DNA from: Hyphomonadaceae bacterium UBA5336
GTDB taxonomy: Bacteria > Pseudomonadota > Alphaproteobacteria > Caulobacterales > Hyphomonadaceae
DNA length: 64,000 bases
Reading direction: 5' to 3'
NCBI GenBank assembly: GCA_002408125.1
Contig: DHQO01000005.1
Span: 1 to 64,000 of the forward strand
A model generated the notes under the pieces. That model was not told the DNA's origin. It saw only the letters and a list, made by a program, of their open reading frames with translations, and ran no database searches. Position numbers and translations under genes: made by a program. Positions 50,492-59,953 of this stretch are shown piece after piece. Every line of letters begins with the position of its first letter. The first letter of the stretch is position 1.

Positions 50492-52597
50492 ATGGATCAG
50501 TCTCTTCAGGAAACGCGTGGGGATCGCGCTCTGCATGAACACGCCCGGCCGCGAGATGGCAAGGGCGATCCTGCGGCGCAGGCGCGCAGGTGGCTGACCG
50601 CAGATCTCCCGGTGAATGAGGCTGTGCTGTTCGCCCTCGCGCTGGCGGTGGGCAGTGCATGGTATTTCAGCCTGCGCGTCGAGCCGTCCTGGACCCTGGT
50701 CGCAGGGGGCGCGGTCGCCGGGCTTCTCGCCTGGCGCCTGGCGCGGCTGATCTGGCTTTTGCCCTGGCTTGCGACGCTAGCGCTGATTGGATTCGGCCTT
50801 TCGGGGGGCGTGAGCCTCGCCAAGTTGCGCACGGCGATGATCGACAGCCCGGTGATCGCGGCAGAGACCGAGCCGGTGCTCGTGGAAGGCTGGGTGGTCA
50901 GTATCGATCGCGGGAGCAGCGGCCCGCGCCTCACCCTCGACGTACAGGCGATTGCCGGCTTCTCGCCCGAACAGACCCCGCGTCTTGTCCGCATGACCCA
51001 TATGACCAGCCTGGAAGTGTCTCCCGGCCGGTTCGTGCGCTGTTATGGCGTGCTGCGCCCGCCGCCCGCGCCCTCCATGGGGGCCGATTATGATTTCCAG
51101 CGCACGGCCTGGTTTCGCGGGCTTGGCGGGGTCGGCTATGTGATGGGGCGCTGTCGGGGCGGGGTGCTCGGTGCGCCAGCCGGGATCGAACGGGGCGCTC
51201 GGGTGGAGCTCGCCAGCCTGCGCCGCCAGTTCGCCGCCTATGTGAACGAGGCCGCCGGCCCGCGCGCGGGCGGGTTCGCCGCGGCCCTCATGTCGGGCGA
51301 CCGCAGTTTCATGGCGCCGGAGGATGCCGAGGCCCTGCGCGGGGCGGGGCTGGCGCATCTGCTGGCCATATCGGGCCTGCATCTCGGGATTGTCGGCGGG
51401 CTGGTCTATTGGATCGTCCTGCGCGGCCTTGCCCTGATCGAACCGGTTGCCGTGCGCATCCCGGTGCAGAAACCGGCCGCAATGGCCGCCCTTGTCGCCA
51501 CGGCGAGCTATCTCGTCATCTCCGGCGCGAGCGTCTCGACCCAGCGCGCCTTTATCATGGCGGCGATCTTTTTCGGCGCCATCCTGTTTGACAGGGCCGC
51601 GCTGAGCCTGCGCAGTTTCGCCCTCGCCATGATCGCCGTGGTGGCGCTGCACCCGGAAAGCGTGATGACGCCGGGCTTCCAGATGTCCTTTGCGGCCACC
51701 GGCGCGCTGATCGCGACCTATGAGGCCTGGTCGGCACGCCGGCGCGAGACGCAAACCGGGGCAGGGCGGGGCTTCAGCCTTGCGGTAAAATCGCTCGTCG
51801 TCACCTCCTTTGTCGGCGGCGTGTCGACCGCGCCCTTTGCGCTGTTTCACTTCGGCCGGGTGGCCGGGCTAGGGCTCGTGGCGAACCTCGCCGCCATGCC
51901 TGTGATCTCATTGGCCAGCGCACCATTGGCAGCGGCGGCTCTGATTGCTGCCCCCTTCGGGCTGGAGGGGCCGGTGCTGCGTGCCTTCGGGTTTTCCCTG
52001 GAGATCGTGCTCGCCATCGCCCATGCCCTGGACGAGGATGTGAAGGTCACCGGCGGCGCGCTGCCATCCCTGTCGGGCCTGGCGCTGGCGGCCTTCACCG
52101 CCGCGCTCGCGGCCATGGTGGTTCTGCGCGGCGCCGCGCGTGCCTTTGCCATGGGCCTCTTTACCGTGCTGGGCGGATTTGCCTGGATGGCGGGCGCCGA
52201 GCCGGATGTGCACTGGGCCCCGTCGGGCGATGTCTTTGTCCGCACCGACGACGGCTATGTGCGCGCCGGCTTTGTCGAAGGCGACGGCCTCGGCCCGATG
52301 CGGTTCGTTGATCTGGAGGAGAGCCGGGATTGCTCAGCTGGATGTGTGATCGCCGGCGTCAGCGGACGTGTCAGCCTGCACACCGGGGCGCCAGGGGAGC
52401 AGAGCTGCGGCGATCTCGGAGACGGCATCCATCTCTTTGCCGGGGGCGACACGCCCTACTGCCCAGCCAGCCTGACCTGGCAGGAAGCTCAACGGCTCGG
52501 CGGCCAGACCCTGCGCGTCACGCGCTCCGGCGATGTGCGCCGCGACCGGGAGCCGGACTGCGTGCCGCGGCCCTGGTCGCCCTGCCGGGTGCCCTAG
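50492..52597 (+). CDS. comEC: ComEC/Rec2 family DNA-uptake channel protein
   Basis: A polytopic membrane protein of about 701 residues from ATG 50492. It shows an N-terminal DUF4131-like part (LVEGWVVSIDRGSSGPRLTL), the competence domain with GAGLAHLLAISGLHLGIVGG (about 285-304) and ISGASVSTQRAFIMA, then about eight helices. The C-terminal metallo-beta-lactamase-like domain is short and lacks a clear metal motif. ComEC lets single-stranded DNA cross the inner membrane. The start is uncertain: 50492 directly abuts the gltX start, and GTG 50612 is an alternative. The stop overlaps that of lexA in the palindrome CTAG. Confidence 0.88.
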   Translation: MDQSLQETRGDRALHEHARPRDGKGDPAAQARRWLTADLPVNEAVLFALALAVGSAWYFSLRVEPSWTLVAGGAVAGLLAWRLARLIWLLPWLATLALIGFGLSGGVSLAKLRTAMIDSPVIAAETEPVLVEGWVVSIDRGSSGPRLTLDVQAIAGFSPEQTPRLVRMTHMTSLEVSPGRFVRCYGVLRPPPAPSMGADYDFQRTAWFRGLGGVGYVMGRCRGGVLGAPAGIERGARVELASLRRQFAAYVNEAAGPRAGGFAAALMSGDRSFMAPEDAEALRGAGLAHLLAISGLHLGIVGGLVYWIVLRGLALIEPVAVRIPVQKPAAMAALVATASYLVISGASVSTQRAFIMAAIFFGAILFDRAALSLRSFALAMIAVVALHPESVMTPGFQMSFAATGALIATYEAWSARRRETQTGAGRGFSLAVKSLVVTSFVGGVSTAPFALFHFGRVAGLGLVANLAAMPVISLASAPLAAAALIAAPFGLEGPVLRAFGFSLEIVLAIAHALDEDVKVTGGALPSLSGLALAAFTAALAAMVVLRGAARAFAMGLFTVLGGFAWMAGAEPDVHWAPSGDVFVRTDDGYVRAGFVEGDGLGPMRFVDLEESRDCSAGCVIAGVSGRVSLHTGAPGEQSCGDLGDGIHLFAGGDTPYCPASLTWQEAQRLGGQTLRVTRSGDVRRDREPDCVPRPWSPCRVP

Positions 52598-53277
52598 TCG
52601 TAGCGGCGGATCAGTGCCACGAGACGGCCCTGGATGCGCACGCGGTCCGGGCCGAAGATGCGGGTCTCGAAGGCCGGGTTGGCCGCTTCCAGCGCCACGG
52701 ATTCGCCCTTGCGGCGCAGGCGTTTCAGCGTCGCTTCGGCCTCGTCGATCAGGGCGACGACGATCTCGCCGGTATTGGCGGTGTCGGTGCGTTTCAGGAT
52801 GATCAGGTCGCCATCATGGATGCCGGCCTCGATCATGGATTCGCCTTCCACCTGGAGGGCGAAGTAATTTTCCTCGTCGGCATAATCGACCGGGGTCTCG
52901 ATGCGCGAGACTTCCTGCTGGATCGCCTCGATCGGCACACCCGCAGCGATCTTGCCGAGCACCGGCAGGCTGGGCGTGGCATGGCCAGTGACGTTTCGCC
53001 CGGCGCCGACAAGGCTCGGCCGGAAGGCCTGCCGCCCTCGCGGCGGTGCGGCGGGTGTGGCAGAATCAGGCAGCTTGAGCACTTCCAGCGCACGGGCCCG
53101 GTGGGCGAGCCGGCGAATGAAGCCGCGCTCTTCCAGCGCCGTGATCAAACGGTGAATGCCTGACTTGGAGGCCAGGTTCAGCGCATCTTTCATCTCATCA
53201 AAGGAGGGAGATACGCCGTCCTCCTTGATTCTACTATGAATAAAGAGCAGCAGCTCTTTCTGTTTCGCTGTCAGCAC
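52594..53277 (-). CDS. lexA: SOS repressor LexA
   Basis: A 227-residue LexA. The winged helix (LTAKQKELLLFIHSRIKEDG, about 2-21, to LITALEERGFIRR) is followed by a linker and the S24 self-cleavage domain: cleavage site Ala112-Gly113 in GKIAAGVPIEAI, nucleophile Ser147 in EGESMIEAG and general base Lys185 in ATLKRLR. It represses DNA-repair genes until RecA-stimulated autocleavage. A GTTC-N7-GTTC box lies 43 bases upstream, so it is autoregulated in the alphaproteobacterial manner. Confidence 0.97.
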   Translation of the reverse strand: MLTAKQKELLLFIHSRIKEDGVSPSFDEMKDALNLASKSGIHRLITALEERGFIRRLAHRARALEVLKLPDSATPAAPPRGRQAFRPSLVGAGRNVTGHATPSLPVLGKIAAGVPIEAIQQEVSRIETPVDYADEENYFALQVEGESMIEAGIHDGDLIILKRTDTANTGEIVVALIDEAEATLKRLRRKGESVALEAANPAFETRIFGPDRVRIQGRLVALIRRYD

Positions 53278-53319
53278 TGTTTGGACTCCGCCTTGGCTGC
53301 GATTCGTTTGTTCGCATGT

Positions 53320-53334
53320 GTTCTACACGCGTTC
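53320..53334. promoter_or_regulatory. LexA (SOS) box of lexA
   Basis: GTTCTACACGCGTTC is an exact GTTC-N7-GTTC direct repeat, the alphaproteobacterial SOS box. Two more GTTC/GGTTC cores lie at 53310-53313 and 53337-53340, so LexA may bind an extended array between lexA and trpC. Confidence 0.85.
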
Positions 53335-53350
53335 CGGTTCTGGGTCAAAT

Positions 53351-54172
53351 CTATTGGGCGTGACGGAGCGCGGAGACGGCCGACTGGCGGTCGGGACTTT
53401 TCATCAGGCTCTCGCCGATGAGGAACCGCTGGGCGCCGGATTTGCGGAGTGTGTGGATGTCTTGCGGTGTGGACACACCGCTTTCCGAGACAAGGTGCAT
53501 ATGCGCGGGCACCATGGCGCTGAGCCGGGCGGTGGTGGTGAGATCTGTCGTCATGGACTTCAGATCGCGGTTGTTGACCCCCAAGAGGGTGACCGGCAGC
53601 TCGACCGCGCGCTTCAGCTCGCTTTCATTGTGCACCTCTGCCAGCACGTCCATGCCGAGTTCAGTGGCGGCAGCACACAGCTCGCGCGCAAGCACATCGT
53701 CGACGGCCGCCAGGATGACCAGTACGGCATCGGCGCCATAGGCGCGCGCCTCGACCACCTGGAAGGGATCGATCATGAAATCCTTGCGCAGCAGCGGCAG
53801 GCTGACCGCATCGTGCACGGCCTCAAGGTCGTCCAGGCTGCCGCCGAAGCTCGGCCCGTCGGTGAGGACAGACAGGCACGCCGCGCCGCCGGCTTCGTAT
53901 TCGCGCGCGATAAGCACAGGATCGGCGCCTGGCAGAATCTCGCCTGCCGAAGGACTGCGCCGCTTCAGCTCACAGATCAGGCCGTTCTCGCCGAGCAGGG
54001 TGAAGGCGGTCAGGGCCGCTTCGAAACCACGCGGGGCAGGGGCAGCCTTCGCCTGCGCCTCCAGGTCTGCAAGCGAGGTGGCGACCCTGGCGGCAACGAC
54101 CTCCTCCTGCTTGTAAGCCAGGATACGGTCGAGCGCGGTCGAGCCACTGCTGAGGAGATGGCTTGTTGGCAT
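53351..54172 (-). CDS. trpC: Indole-3-glycerol-phosphate synthase
   Basis: A 273-residue TIM-barrel enzyme that closes the indole ring in tryptophan synthesis. It shows LDRILAYKQEEVVAAR, the catalytic LICELKRRSPSAGEI (Glu and Lys), LSVLTDGPSFGGSLDDL, LLRKDFMIDPFQV, LAEVHNESEL, GVNNRDLKS and VSESGVST in order. The ATG at 54172 follows the trpD stop by 5 bases; a longer frame upstream belongs to another frame of trpD. Its own stop lies just beyond the lexA control region. Confidence 0.96.
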   Translation of the reverse strand: MPTSHLLSSGSTALDRILAYKQEEVVAARVATSLADLEAQAKAAPAPRGFEAALTAFTLLGENGLICELKRRSPSAGEILPGADPVLIAREYEAGGAACLSVLTDGPSFGGSLDDLEAVHDAVSLPLLRKDFMIDPFQVVEARAYGADAVLVILAAVDDVLARELCAAATELGMDVLAEVHNESELKRAVELPVTLLGVNNRDLKSMTTDLTTTARLSAMVPAHMHLVSESGVSTPQDIHTLRKSGAQRFLIGESLMKSPDRQSAVSALRHAQ

Positions 54173-54177
54173 GGGTT

Positions 54178-55203
54178 TCAGGCCTCGCGCCCGTGAGAAA
54201 GATTGACCAGCCGGCTGAGCGTCTTGCGCGCCGCGCCGCTGTCGATGGCCGCAACGGCCAGTTTCGTCCCGGCCTCGATGTTCCCGGCCAGGTCCAACAG
54301 ATAAAGCCCGCATCCGGCATTCAGGGTCACCACGTCGCGGAACGGGCCGGACGTGCCGTCGAACAGTTCCAGGATGGCGCGGGCATTGTCCTCCACGCTG
54401 GACCCTTCCAGCGCCGAGAGCGGGCTGGTCTGCAGGCCGGCATCGCCCGGCTGGATGGTGTATTCGCGAACAATACCATCGGAGATATCGGCCACCATGG
54501 TGTCGCCGGCGATCGAGACCTCGTCGATGCCGTCCACGCCGTGCACGACCCAGGCACGGGTCACGCCGAGCTCGGCCAGTGCATCGGCCATGGGGCGTAC
54601 CCATTTCGCATCATAAACACCGAGGATCTGGTGGGAAGCGCTGGCAGGATTGGTCAGCGGGCCGAGCAGGTTGAAAATGGTGCGGATGCCCAGCGCCTGT
54701 CGTACCGGCGCAACATGGCGCATCGCCGAATGATGGGTGCGGGCAAAAAGGAAGCCGACCCCGGCCTCGCGCACGCAGGTGTGGAAGGTCTCGTCGTCGA
54801 CTTCCAGGTTCACGCCGAGGGCTTCGAGCACATCGGCGCTGCCGGTCTTGGGCGGGACGGAGCGGTTGCCATGCTTGGCGACGCGCCCGCCGGCCGCTGC
54901 GATGACGATGGCCGCCGCGGTGGAGGTGTTGAGGCTCTTCCAGGGCAGGCCGCCGGTGCCGCAGGTGTCGAGCAGTGGCCCGTCGATTTGGTGGAGGCGG
55001 GCATGAGCGCGCATGATGCGGGCCCCGGCGATAAGCTCGGCCGATGTCTCACCGCGCACGGCGAGCCCCATCAGGAAAGCCGCGATCAGCTCATTGCCCG
55101 CCTCGCCCGAGAGCAGCGTTTCGAAAGCGCCTTCCAGCATCTGCGCGGGCAGATCCTGGTGGCGGGCGATGGCCTTGATCGTGTCTTTCAGGGACTCAGT
55201 CAT
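54178..55203 (-). CDS. trpD: Anthranilate phosphoribosyltransferase
   Basis: A 341-residue enzyme that adds phosphoribosyl from PRPP to anthranilate. The PRPP-binding DTCGTGG (about 79-85) and NTSTAAA, the KHGNRSV loop (about 108-114) and the metal-binding VHGVDGIDEVS are seen. MTESLK at 55203 is preferred; 55215 is 4 codons longer. It forms the transcript trpD-trpC. trpE and trpG are not in the window. Confidence 0.96.
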   Translation of the reverse strand: MTESLKDTIKAIARHQDLPAQMLEGAFETLLSGEAGNELIAAFLMGLAVRGETSAELIAGARIMRAHARLHQIDGPLLDTCGTGGLPWKSLNTSTAAAIVIAAAGGRVAKHGNRSVPPKTGSADVLEALGVNLEVDDETFHTCVREAGVGFLFARTHHSAMRHVAPVRQALGIRTIFNLLGPLTNPASASHQILGVYDAKWVRPMADALAELGVTRAWVVHGVDGIDEVSIAGDTMVADISDGIVREYTIQPGDAGLQTSPLSALEGSSVEDNARAILELFDGTSGPFRDVVTLNAGCGLYLLDLAGNIEAGTKLAVAAIDSGAARKTLSRLVNLSHGREA

Positions 55204-55306
55204 TGCAATGCCCATAGCGCGCCTTCCGCGCGCTGAACAGCCGGCAGGTCGGGCTCACAGACACACCAGGCGCCAGTGCCTGCATCCTTGTCATCCCGGG
55301 ACCAAA

Positions 55307-56056
55307 CTAGCCGCCAATGGCATAGACCAGCGACAGCCGGCTGGCGGTATCGGTGGCGGTGAAACCTTGCGGCGGGTCGGTGTCGTGGCGCACATCGAAG
55401 GAGACGCGCACCGACAGCGCGTCGGTCAGCTTCGCCGTCAGGGCGGAGATGGTGACGAACTGCGTACTCTCCTGCGCGTAGAGCATGTCGGTGTCATTGG
55501 TGAAGACGACATTCTCGTTGAACTGGAAGGAATAGTTCGACGCCGCAAAGACCGAAACGCTTTCGATGGTTTCCGCGGGGATCACCTCCTCACCTTCCAT
55601 GCGCGACTTGCGCTCGTCGACTTTCAGGCCGGGCCCGCCTTCCACCGTCCAGATGGCCCGCCCGCCATTGAGCACCTCATAGCCGAGACCGCCGCCGAGG
55701 AAGAGGCGGGAGTCGAAACCGGAAAACTGGTCGACCTCATAGGAGAGGCGACCGAAGCCGTACATCTTGTCATTCATCTGTCGGTCGATCTGGCCGGCAA
55801 TGAAGGCGCGGTTCTTGGTTTCCTCGCCATCGGTCTCGCCGAAATCGGCCTGGGCCTCAACGCTGGCTTTCCAGATCTGGGTCTGGCGCGCGATATCGAC
55901 AGCCATGCCGAAATCGGTGGTCTCGGTATTCCCGGTTGTCACCCCGGCGCTGAGGCCGCCTTCACCGCTCCATTTCGGAGCCTGGGCCATGGCGGGGAGG
56001 GCAGCGGAAAGCAAGCTGGCTGAAACGGCGGATAGGCCGAGCTTGAACATGGACAT
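55307..56056 (-). CDS. DUF481 family outer-membrane protein
   Basis: A 249-residue secreted protein: signal peptide ending at PAMAQA (about residue 20) followed by a beta-strand-rich barrel with GLSAGVTTGNTETTDFGMAV and YGFGRLSYEVDQFSGFDSRL, the DUF481 (YdiY-like, salt-induced outer-membrane protein) pattern. Function is unknown beyond outer-membrane location. AGGAG lies 9 bases before ATG 56056; the frame upstream to 56164 is not used. It diverges from the ast operon with a 152-base gap. Confidence 0.88.
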   Translation of the reverse strand: MSMFKLGLSAVSASLLSAALPAMAQAPKWSGEGGLSAGVTTGNTETTDFGMAVDIARQTQIWKASVEAQADFGETDGEETKNRAFIAGQIDRQMNDKMYGFGRLSYEVDQFSGFDSRLFLGGGLGYEVLNGGRAIWTVEGGPGLKVDERKSRMEGEEVIPAETIESVSVFAASNYSFQFNENVVFTNDTDMLYAQESTQFVTISALTAKLTDALSVRVSFDVRHDTDPPQGFTATDTASRLSLVYAIGG

Positions 56057-56208
56057 ACTGTCGGGCTCCTTTCTGTACACGGTTACTGATGCCTTACTGG
56101 CGGTAGAGAAGTTGAGAAAATCCTGATTCCCGGAAAATTCCGGCAGGACAACGCAGTCGCGCACCTGAAGGCCTTGCCAGCGTCTCCGGGAAGTGAAACC
56201 TGTGGTTC

Positions 56209-57465
56209 ATGGATTCACTTTCGACACTCTCATCGCAGGATGAGCAGGCGCGCGAGCGCCTCCTGGCCGCCAATGACTCCATGGTGTCGCGTACCGTGGC
56301 ATGGTCAAAGGTCAATACGGGCAGCTGGAACACGGCCGGCCTGACTGCATTTGCCCCGAAACTGGCCGATGCGTTCAGCGAACTGGACGCCGATGTGGCA
56401 CTGGAAGCCTCGCGCCCCTTCGAGACGGTCACCGAGACCGGCAGGACCGAGATGATCGAGACCGGCCCGGTCCTGCGTGTGCGTGCGCGGCCCGGGGCGC
56501 CGGTGCAGGTGGTCATGAGCGGGCACTATGACACCGTGTTTCCGGACGGCACTTTCATGGAAGTCACAGATCTCGGCGAAGGGCGCCTGAACGGGCCGGG
56601 CCTGGCTGACATGAAGGGCGGGCTCTGCGTCATGCTGGAGGCGCTGAAAGCCTTCGAGGCCGGCGCGTTGAAGGACAGGGTCGGTTATCAGATCGTGGTC
56701 ACACCGGATGAGGAGATCGGCAATTTCGCCAGTGCCCATGCCCTCACTGAGGCCGCACAGTCCGGCGCCCTGATCGGCATGACATACGAGCCGGCCATGG
56801 AGACCGGCGCGATGTCGGGCGGGCGCAAGGGCTCGGCGGTCTATGACATTGTCCTGCACGGCAAGGCTGCCCATGCCGGGCGCGCCAAGCATGAAGGCCG
56901 CAGCGCCATCGCCGCGGCGGCTGAACTTGTCGTCGGCCTGGAAGCGCTCAACGCCAATCCGCATGGGGTGACCGTGAATGTCGGCAAGATCGAGGGCGGG
57001 GACGCGGTCAACATCGTGCCGGCGCTCGCCGTGGTGCGCTTTGGTGCGCGGGCGCCTGACCAGGCTGCCGCGACCTGGACGCAGGCCGAGATCGAGGCAT
57101 TGCTGAAGCGCGCAACCGCCCATGACGGCATCCACGGCCATCTCCACGGCGGCTTCTACCGCCCGCCCAAACCGCGCAATGCGGCCCAGCAGGCCCTGTT
57201 CGATGTGGTCTCCGGCACGGGCCGCGCCCTCGGTCTGGAGCTGACCTTTGAGGACACCGGCGGTGTCTGCGAGGGCAACAATATCTTCGCCGCCGGGGTG
57301 CCCAATGTGGACACGCTCGGCGTGCGCGGCGGGCGCATCCACTCGGCCGAGGAATATGTCGTCACCTCCAGCTTTGCCGAGCGCGCGAGCCTTTCGGCCT
57401 TCCTGCTCAACCGCATCGCGGACGGGCGCATCGATGCGGCCGCCATCAAGGCGCTGATGGCATGA
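56209..57465 (+). CDS. M20 family metallo-hydrolase in the arginine succinyltransferase operon
   Basis: A 418-residue M20 peptidase-family enzyme. The zinc ligands are visible in MSGHYDTVFPDG (His, Asp), GPGLADMKGG, TPDEEIGN (catalytic Glu) and the late GGRIHSAEEYV (His). M20 members remove acyl or glutamyl groups (ArgE, DapE, carboxypeptidase G2). It is the first gene of an operon with astA (ATGA overlap), astD and astB, while the normal AstE (an M14 enzyme) is absent. It is therefore likely to cleave N-succinylglutamate to succinate and glutamate, which is inference from context. Confidence 0.85.
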   Translation: MDSLSTLSSQDEQARERLLAANDSMVSRTVAWSKVNTGSWNTAGLTAFAPKLADAFSELDADVALEASRPFETVTETGRTEMIETGPVLRVRARPGAPVQVVMSGHYDTVFPDGTFMEVTDLGEGRLNGPGLADMKGGLCVMLEALKAFEAGALKDRVGYQIVVTPDEEIGNFASAHALTEAAQSGALIGMTYEPAMETGAMSGGRKGSAVYDIVLHGKAAHAGRAKHEGRSAIAAAAELVVGLEALNANPHGVTVNVGKIEGGDAVNIVPALAVVRFGARAPDQAAATWTQAEIEALLKRATAHDGIHGHLHGGFYRPPKPRNAAQQALFDVVSGTGRALGLELTFEDTGGVCEGNNIFAAGVPNVDTLGVRGGRIHSAEEYVVTSSFAERASLSAFLLNRIADGRIDAAAIKALMA

Positions 57466-58499
57466 GCGCGCCCGGCCATGTCATCCGGCCCGCGCGGCTC
57501 GATGATTTCGATGCGCTGATGGCCCTTGCCGAGCTGTCCGGACCCGGCTTCACCAGTCTGCCGGTCAACGAGGCCCTCTTGCGCCGGCGCCTGGGTGACA
57601 GCGAAAAGGCCTTTCGCGGCGAGGTCGCGCGCCCACAGACAGGCAAGTTCCTGATGATGCTGGAAGACCTCTCCAATGGTGAGGTGATGGGCTGCAGCGC
57701 GGTGAAGGCCGGCGTCGGCGTCGACCAGCCCTTTTTCAACTACCGCATCATCACGCTGGCGCAGGCGAGCCAGGCGGCCGACCGCCGTTTCGACATGGAC
57801 GCGCTGGTGCTGACCAACGAGTTTGTCGGCTTCACCGAGGTCGGCACGCTGTTCCTGAAGCCGGAAGTGCGTGGGGCAGGGGTTGGGCGCCTGACGGCCC
57901 AGTCGCGCTACCTGCTCATGGCCGCCGCGCCCGACGCCTTCAGCACGCAGGTCCTGGCCGAGCTGCGCGGCGTGGTCGACGAGGAGGGTGGCACGCCTTT
58001 CTGGGAGTGCCTTGGCCGGCCCTTTTTTCGCATGAGCTTTCCCGAGGCGGATTTTCTGTCGGCGGTCTCCGACAATCAGTTCATTCTCGACCTGATGCCG
58101 AAATACCCGATCTATGTGGACCTGCTCCCGCCCGAGGCGCGCGAGGTGATCGGGCGCTGCCATGCCCAGGGCGTCGGCGCGCTGAAGCTGCTGGAATGGG
58201 AGGGCTTCCGGTTCGAGCGTGTGGTCGACATCTTCGATGGCGGCCCGCTGGTGAAATGCGAGCGGCAGAATATCCGCACGGTGCGCGAGAGCCGGCTTGT
58301 AACCCTCACGGTCGGCTCCCCATCTGAGGAAAGCGAGCCCGCGCTGGTCTCCAGCGACAGGCTGCCCGATTTCCGGGTTGTCTCCGTGCCGGTGGAGATG
58401 ACCGGCGAGGAAACGGCCGTCACGGATGCCGAGGTGTTCGAGGCGCTGCAGATCAAGCCCGGCGAGCAGGTGCGTATCTGGACGAGGAGCGAGGCATGA
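57462..58499 (+). CDS. astA: Arginine N-succinyltransferase
   Basis: A 345-residue AstA, transferring succinyl from succinyl-CoA to the alpha-amino group of arginine. It shows IRPARLDDFDALMALA, FLMMLEDLSNGEVMGCSAV, TNEFVGFTEVGTLFLKPEVR, GVGRLTAQSRYLLMA and FWECLGRPFF, the usual AstA/AruG signature order. Its start overlaps the hydrolase stop (ATGA 57462-57465) and its stop overlaps the astD start (ATGA 58496-58499). This is the first committed step of arginine use as carbon and nitrogen source. Confidence 0.95.
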   Translation: MSAPGHVIRPARLDDFDALMALAELSGPGFTSLPVNEALLRRRLGDSEKAFRGEVARPQTGKFLMMLEDLSNGEVMGCSAVKAGVGVDQPFFNYRIITLAQASQAADRRFDMDALVLTNEFVGFTEVGTLFLKPEVRGAGVGRLTAQSRYLLMAAAPDAFSTQVLAELRGVVDEEGGTPFWECLGRPFFRMSFPEADFLSAVSDNQFILDLMPKYPIYVDLLPPEAREVIGRCHAQGVGALKLLEWEGFRFERVVDIFDGGPLVKCERQNIRTVRESRLVTLTVGSPSEESEPALVSSDRLPDFRVVSVPVEMTGEETAVTDAEVFEALQIKPGEQVRIWTRSEA

Positions 58500-59953
58500 C
58501 AGGCCGTGACGTCTATATTTCAGGCCGCTGGCAGACCGGTGAGGGCGCGGCCTTCGCCAGCATCTGCCCGGCCACGGGCGAGAGCGTCTGGGACGGGCAT
58601 GCGGCCTCTGCCGCTCAGGTGACTGCGGCCGTGGATTCCGCCCGCACCGCCTTCCTGCACTGGTCGCGCCTGCCGCAATCACAGCGCACGCAGGTGATCG
58701 AGGCCTATGGCGAGGCGCTGGCCAGGCGCAAGGAGAAGATCGCCGAGACGATCTCGCGCGACATGGGAAAGGCGCTCTGGGACTCTCAGGGCGAAGCCGC
58801 GGCCATGGTCGGCAAGATCGGTCTTTCCATCAAGGCGCAGGTCGAGCGCGCCGGCAGCAAGTCGCTCGATGCGGCCTTCGGTTCCATGCATCTCACCCAC
58901 CGCCCGCATGGCGTGATGACGGTTTTCGGGCCGTTCAACTTCCCCGGCCACCTGCCGAACGGTCATATCGTGCCCGCGCTTCTGGCCGGAAATACCTGCG
59001 TTTTCAAGCCGTCTGAGTTGGCCCCCGCTGTGGCCGAGATCATGGTGGAGGCGTTCGAGGAGGCCGGCCTGCCGGCCGGGTGCCTGAACCTCGTCCATGG
59101 CGCGCGCGAGACAGGCGGGGCGCTGCTGGAAGCCGACATTGAGGGCCTGCTGTTCACCGGGTCTGCCAAGACCGGCTGTTATTTCCACAAATATTTCGGC
59201 GGGCGCCCGGAAGTGATGCTGGCGCTGGAGATGGGCGGGAACAATCCGCTCATCATCTGGGACCCGGCCGATGCCGAGGCCGCCGCCGACATCGCCGCCC
59301 AGAGCGCCTTCCTCACCACCGGCCAGCGCTGTTCCTGCGCGCGCCGTGTGATCCTGCCCGAAGGTCCATGGGGCGACAGCGTGGTCGAGGCTATCATTGC
59401 CCGCGCGCAAGGCCTTGAGATCGGCGCCTGGAATGATGAGGGCATCTTCATGGGCCCGCTGGTCTCGGCTCAGGCGGCAAAGGCCGCTGTCGACTTCCAG
59501 GCCATGCTGAAAGGCAAGGACGGGAAGGTACTCACCCCACTCGTGCAGGAAGACGAGGCACTTGGCTTCGTCACGGCCGGCGTGGTGGATGTCACCGAGG
59601 CCTCCGACATTCCAGACGAGGAACTGTTCGGCCCGGTGATGCAGATCTACCGCGTGCCGGATTTCCTCTCGGCCATCGCCCGGGCCAATGACACACGCTA
59701 CGGCCTTTCCGGCGGCCTTGTCTGCGACGACGACTATGCTTGGATCCAGGCGAGCGAGCAGATGCGCGCGGGCATCCTCAACCGCAACAGGCCTACTGCC
59801 GGCGCCAGCGGCGCCATGCCCTTCGGCGGGCCGGGCCTTTCCGGCAATCACCGCCCCTCGGCCTGGTATGCCGCTGACTATTGTGCCTGGCCGCAGGCGA
59901 GCCAGGTCTCCGACACAGCCATGCGCCTTTCCGCCCAGGGCTTCCCGCGATGA
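58496..59953 (+). CDS. astD: N-succinylglutamate 5-semialdehyde dehydrogenase
   Basis: A 485-residue aldehyde dehydrogenase of the AstD subgroup. FGPFNFPGHLPNGHIVPALL (about 142-161), LFTGSAKTG, the catalytic Glu in LALEMGGNNPLI and Cys in TTGQRCSCARR (about 280), and FGPVMQIYRV are in place. It oxidises N-succinylglutamate semialdehyde with NAD. It is translationally coupled on both sides (ATGA overlaps with astA and astB). The transaminase AstC for the preceding step is not in the window and is probably supplied by ArgD or an unlinked gene. Confidence 0.95.
   Translation: MTGRDVYISGRWQTGEGAAFASICPATGESVWDGHAASAAQVTAAVDSARTAFLHWSRLPQSQRTQVIEAYGEALARRKEKIAETISRDMGKALWDSQGEAAAMVGKIGLSIKAQVERAGSKSLDAAFGSMHLTHRPHGVMTVFGPFNFPGHLPNGHIVPALLAGNTCVFKPSELAPAVAEIMVEAFEEAGLPAGCLNLVHGARETGGALLEADIEGLLFTGSAKTGCYFHKYFGGRPEVMLALEMGGNNPLIIWDPADAEAAADIAAQSAFLTTGQRCSCARRVILPEGPWGDSVVEAIIARAQGLEIGAWNDEGIFMGPLVSAQAAKAAVDFQAMLKGKDGKVLTPLVQEDEALGFVTAGVVDVTEASDIPDEELFGPVMQIYRVPDFLSAIARANDTRYGLSGGLVCDDDYAWIQASEQMRAGILNRNRPTAGASGAMPFGGPGLSGNHRPSAWYAADYCAWPQASQVSDTAMRLSAQGFPR

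Noticed and set aside
57156..59851. Two long minus-strand ORFs (508 and 390 residues)
   Set aside because: Antisense to astA and astD, which overlap each other exactly as coupled genes do.
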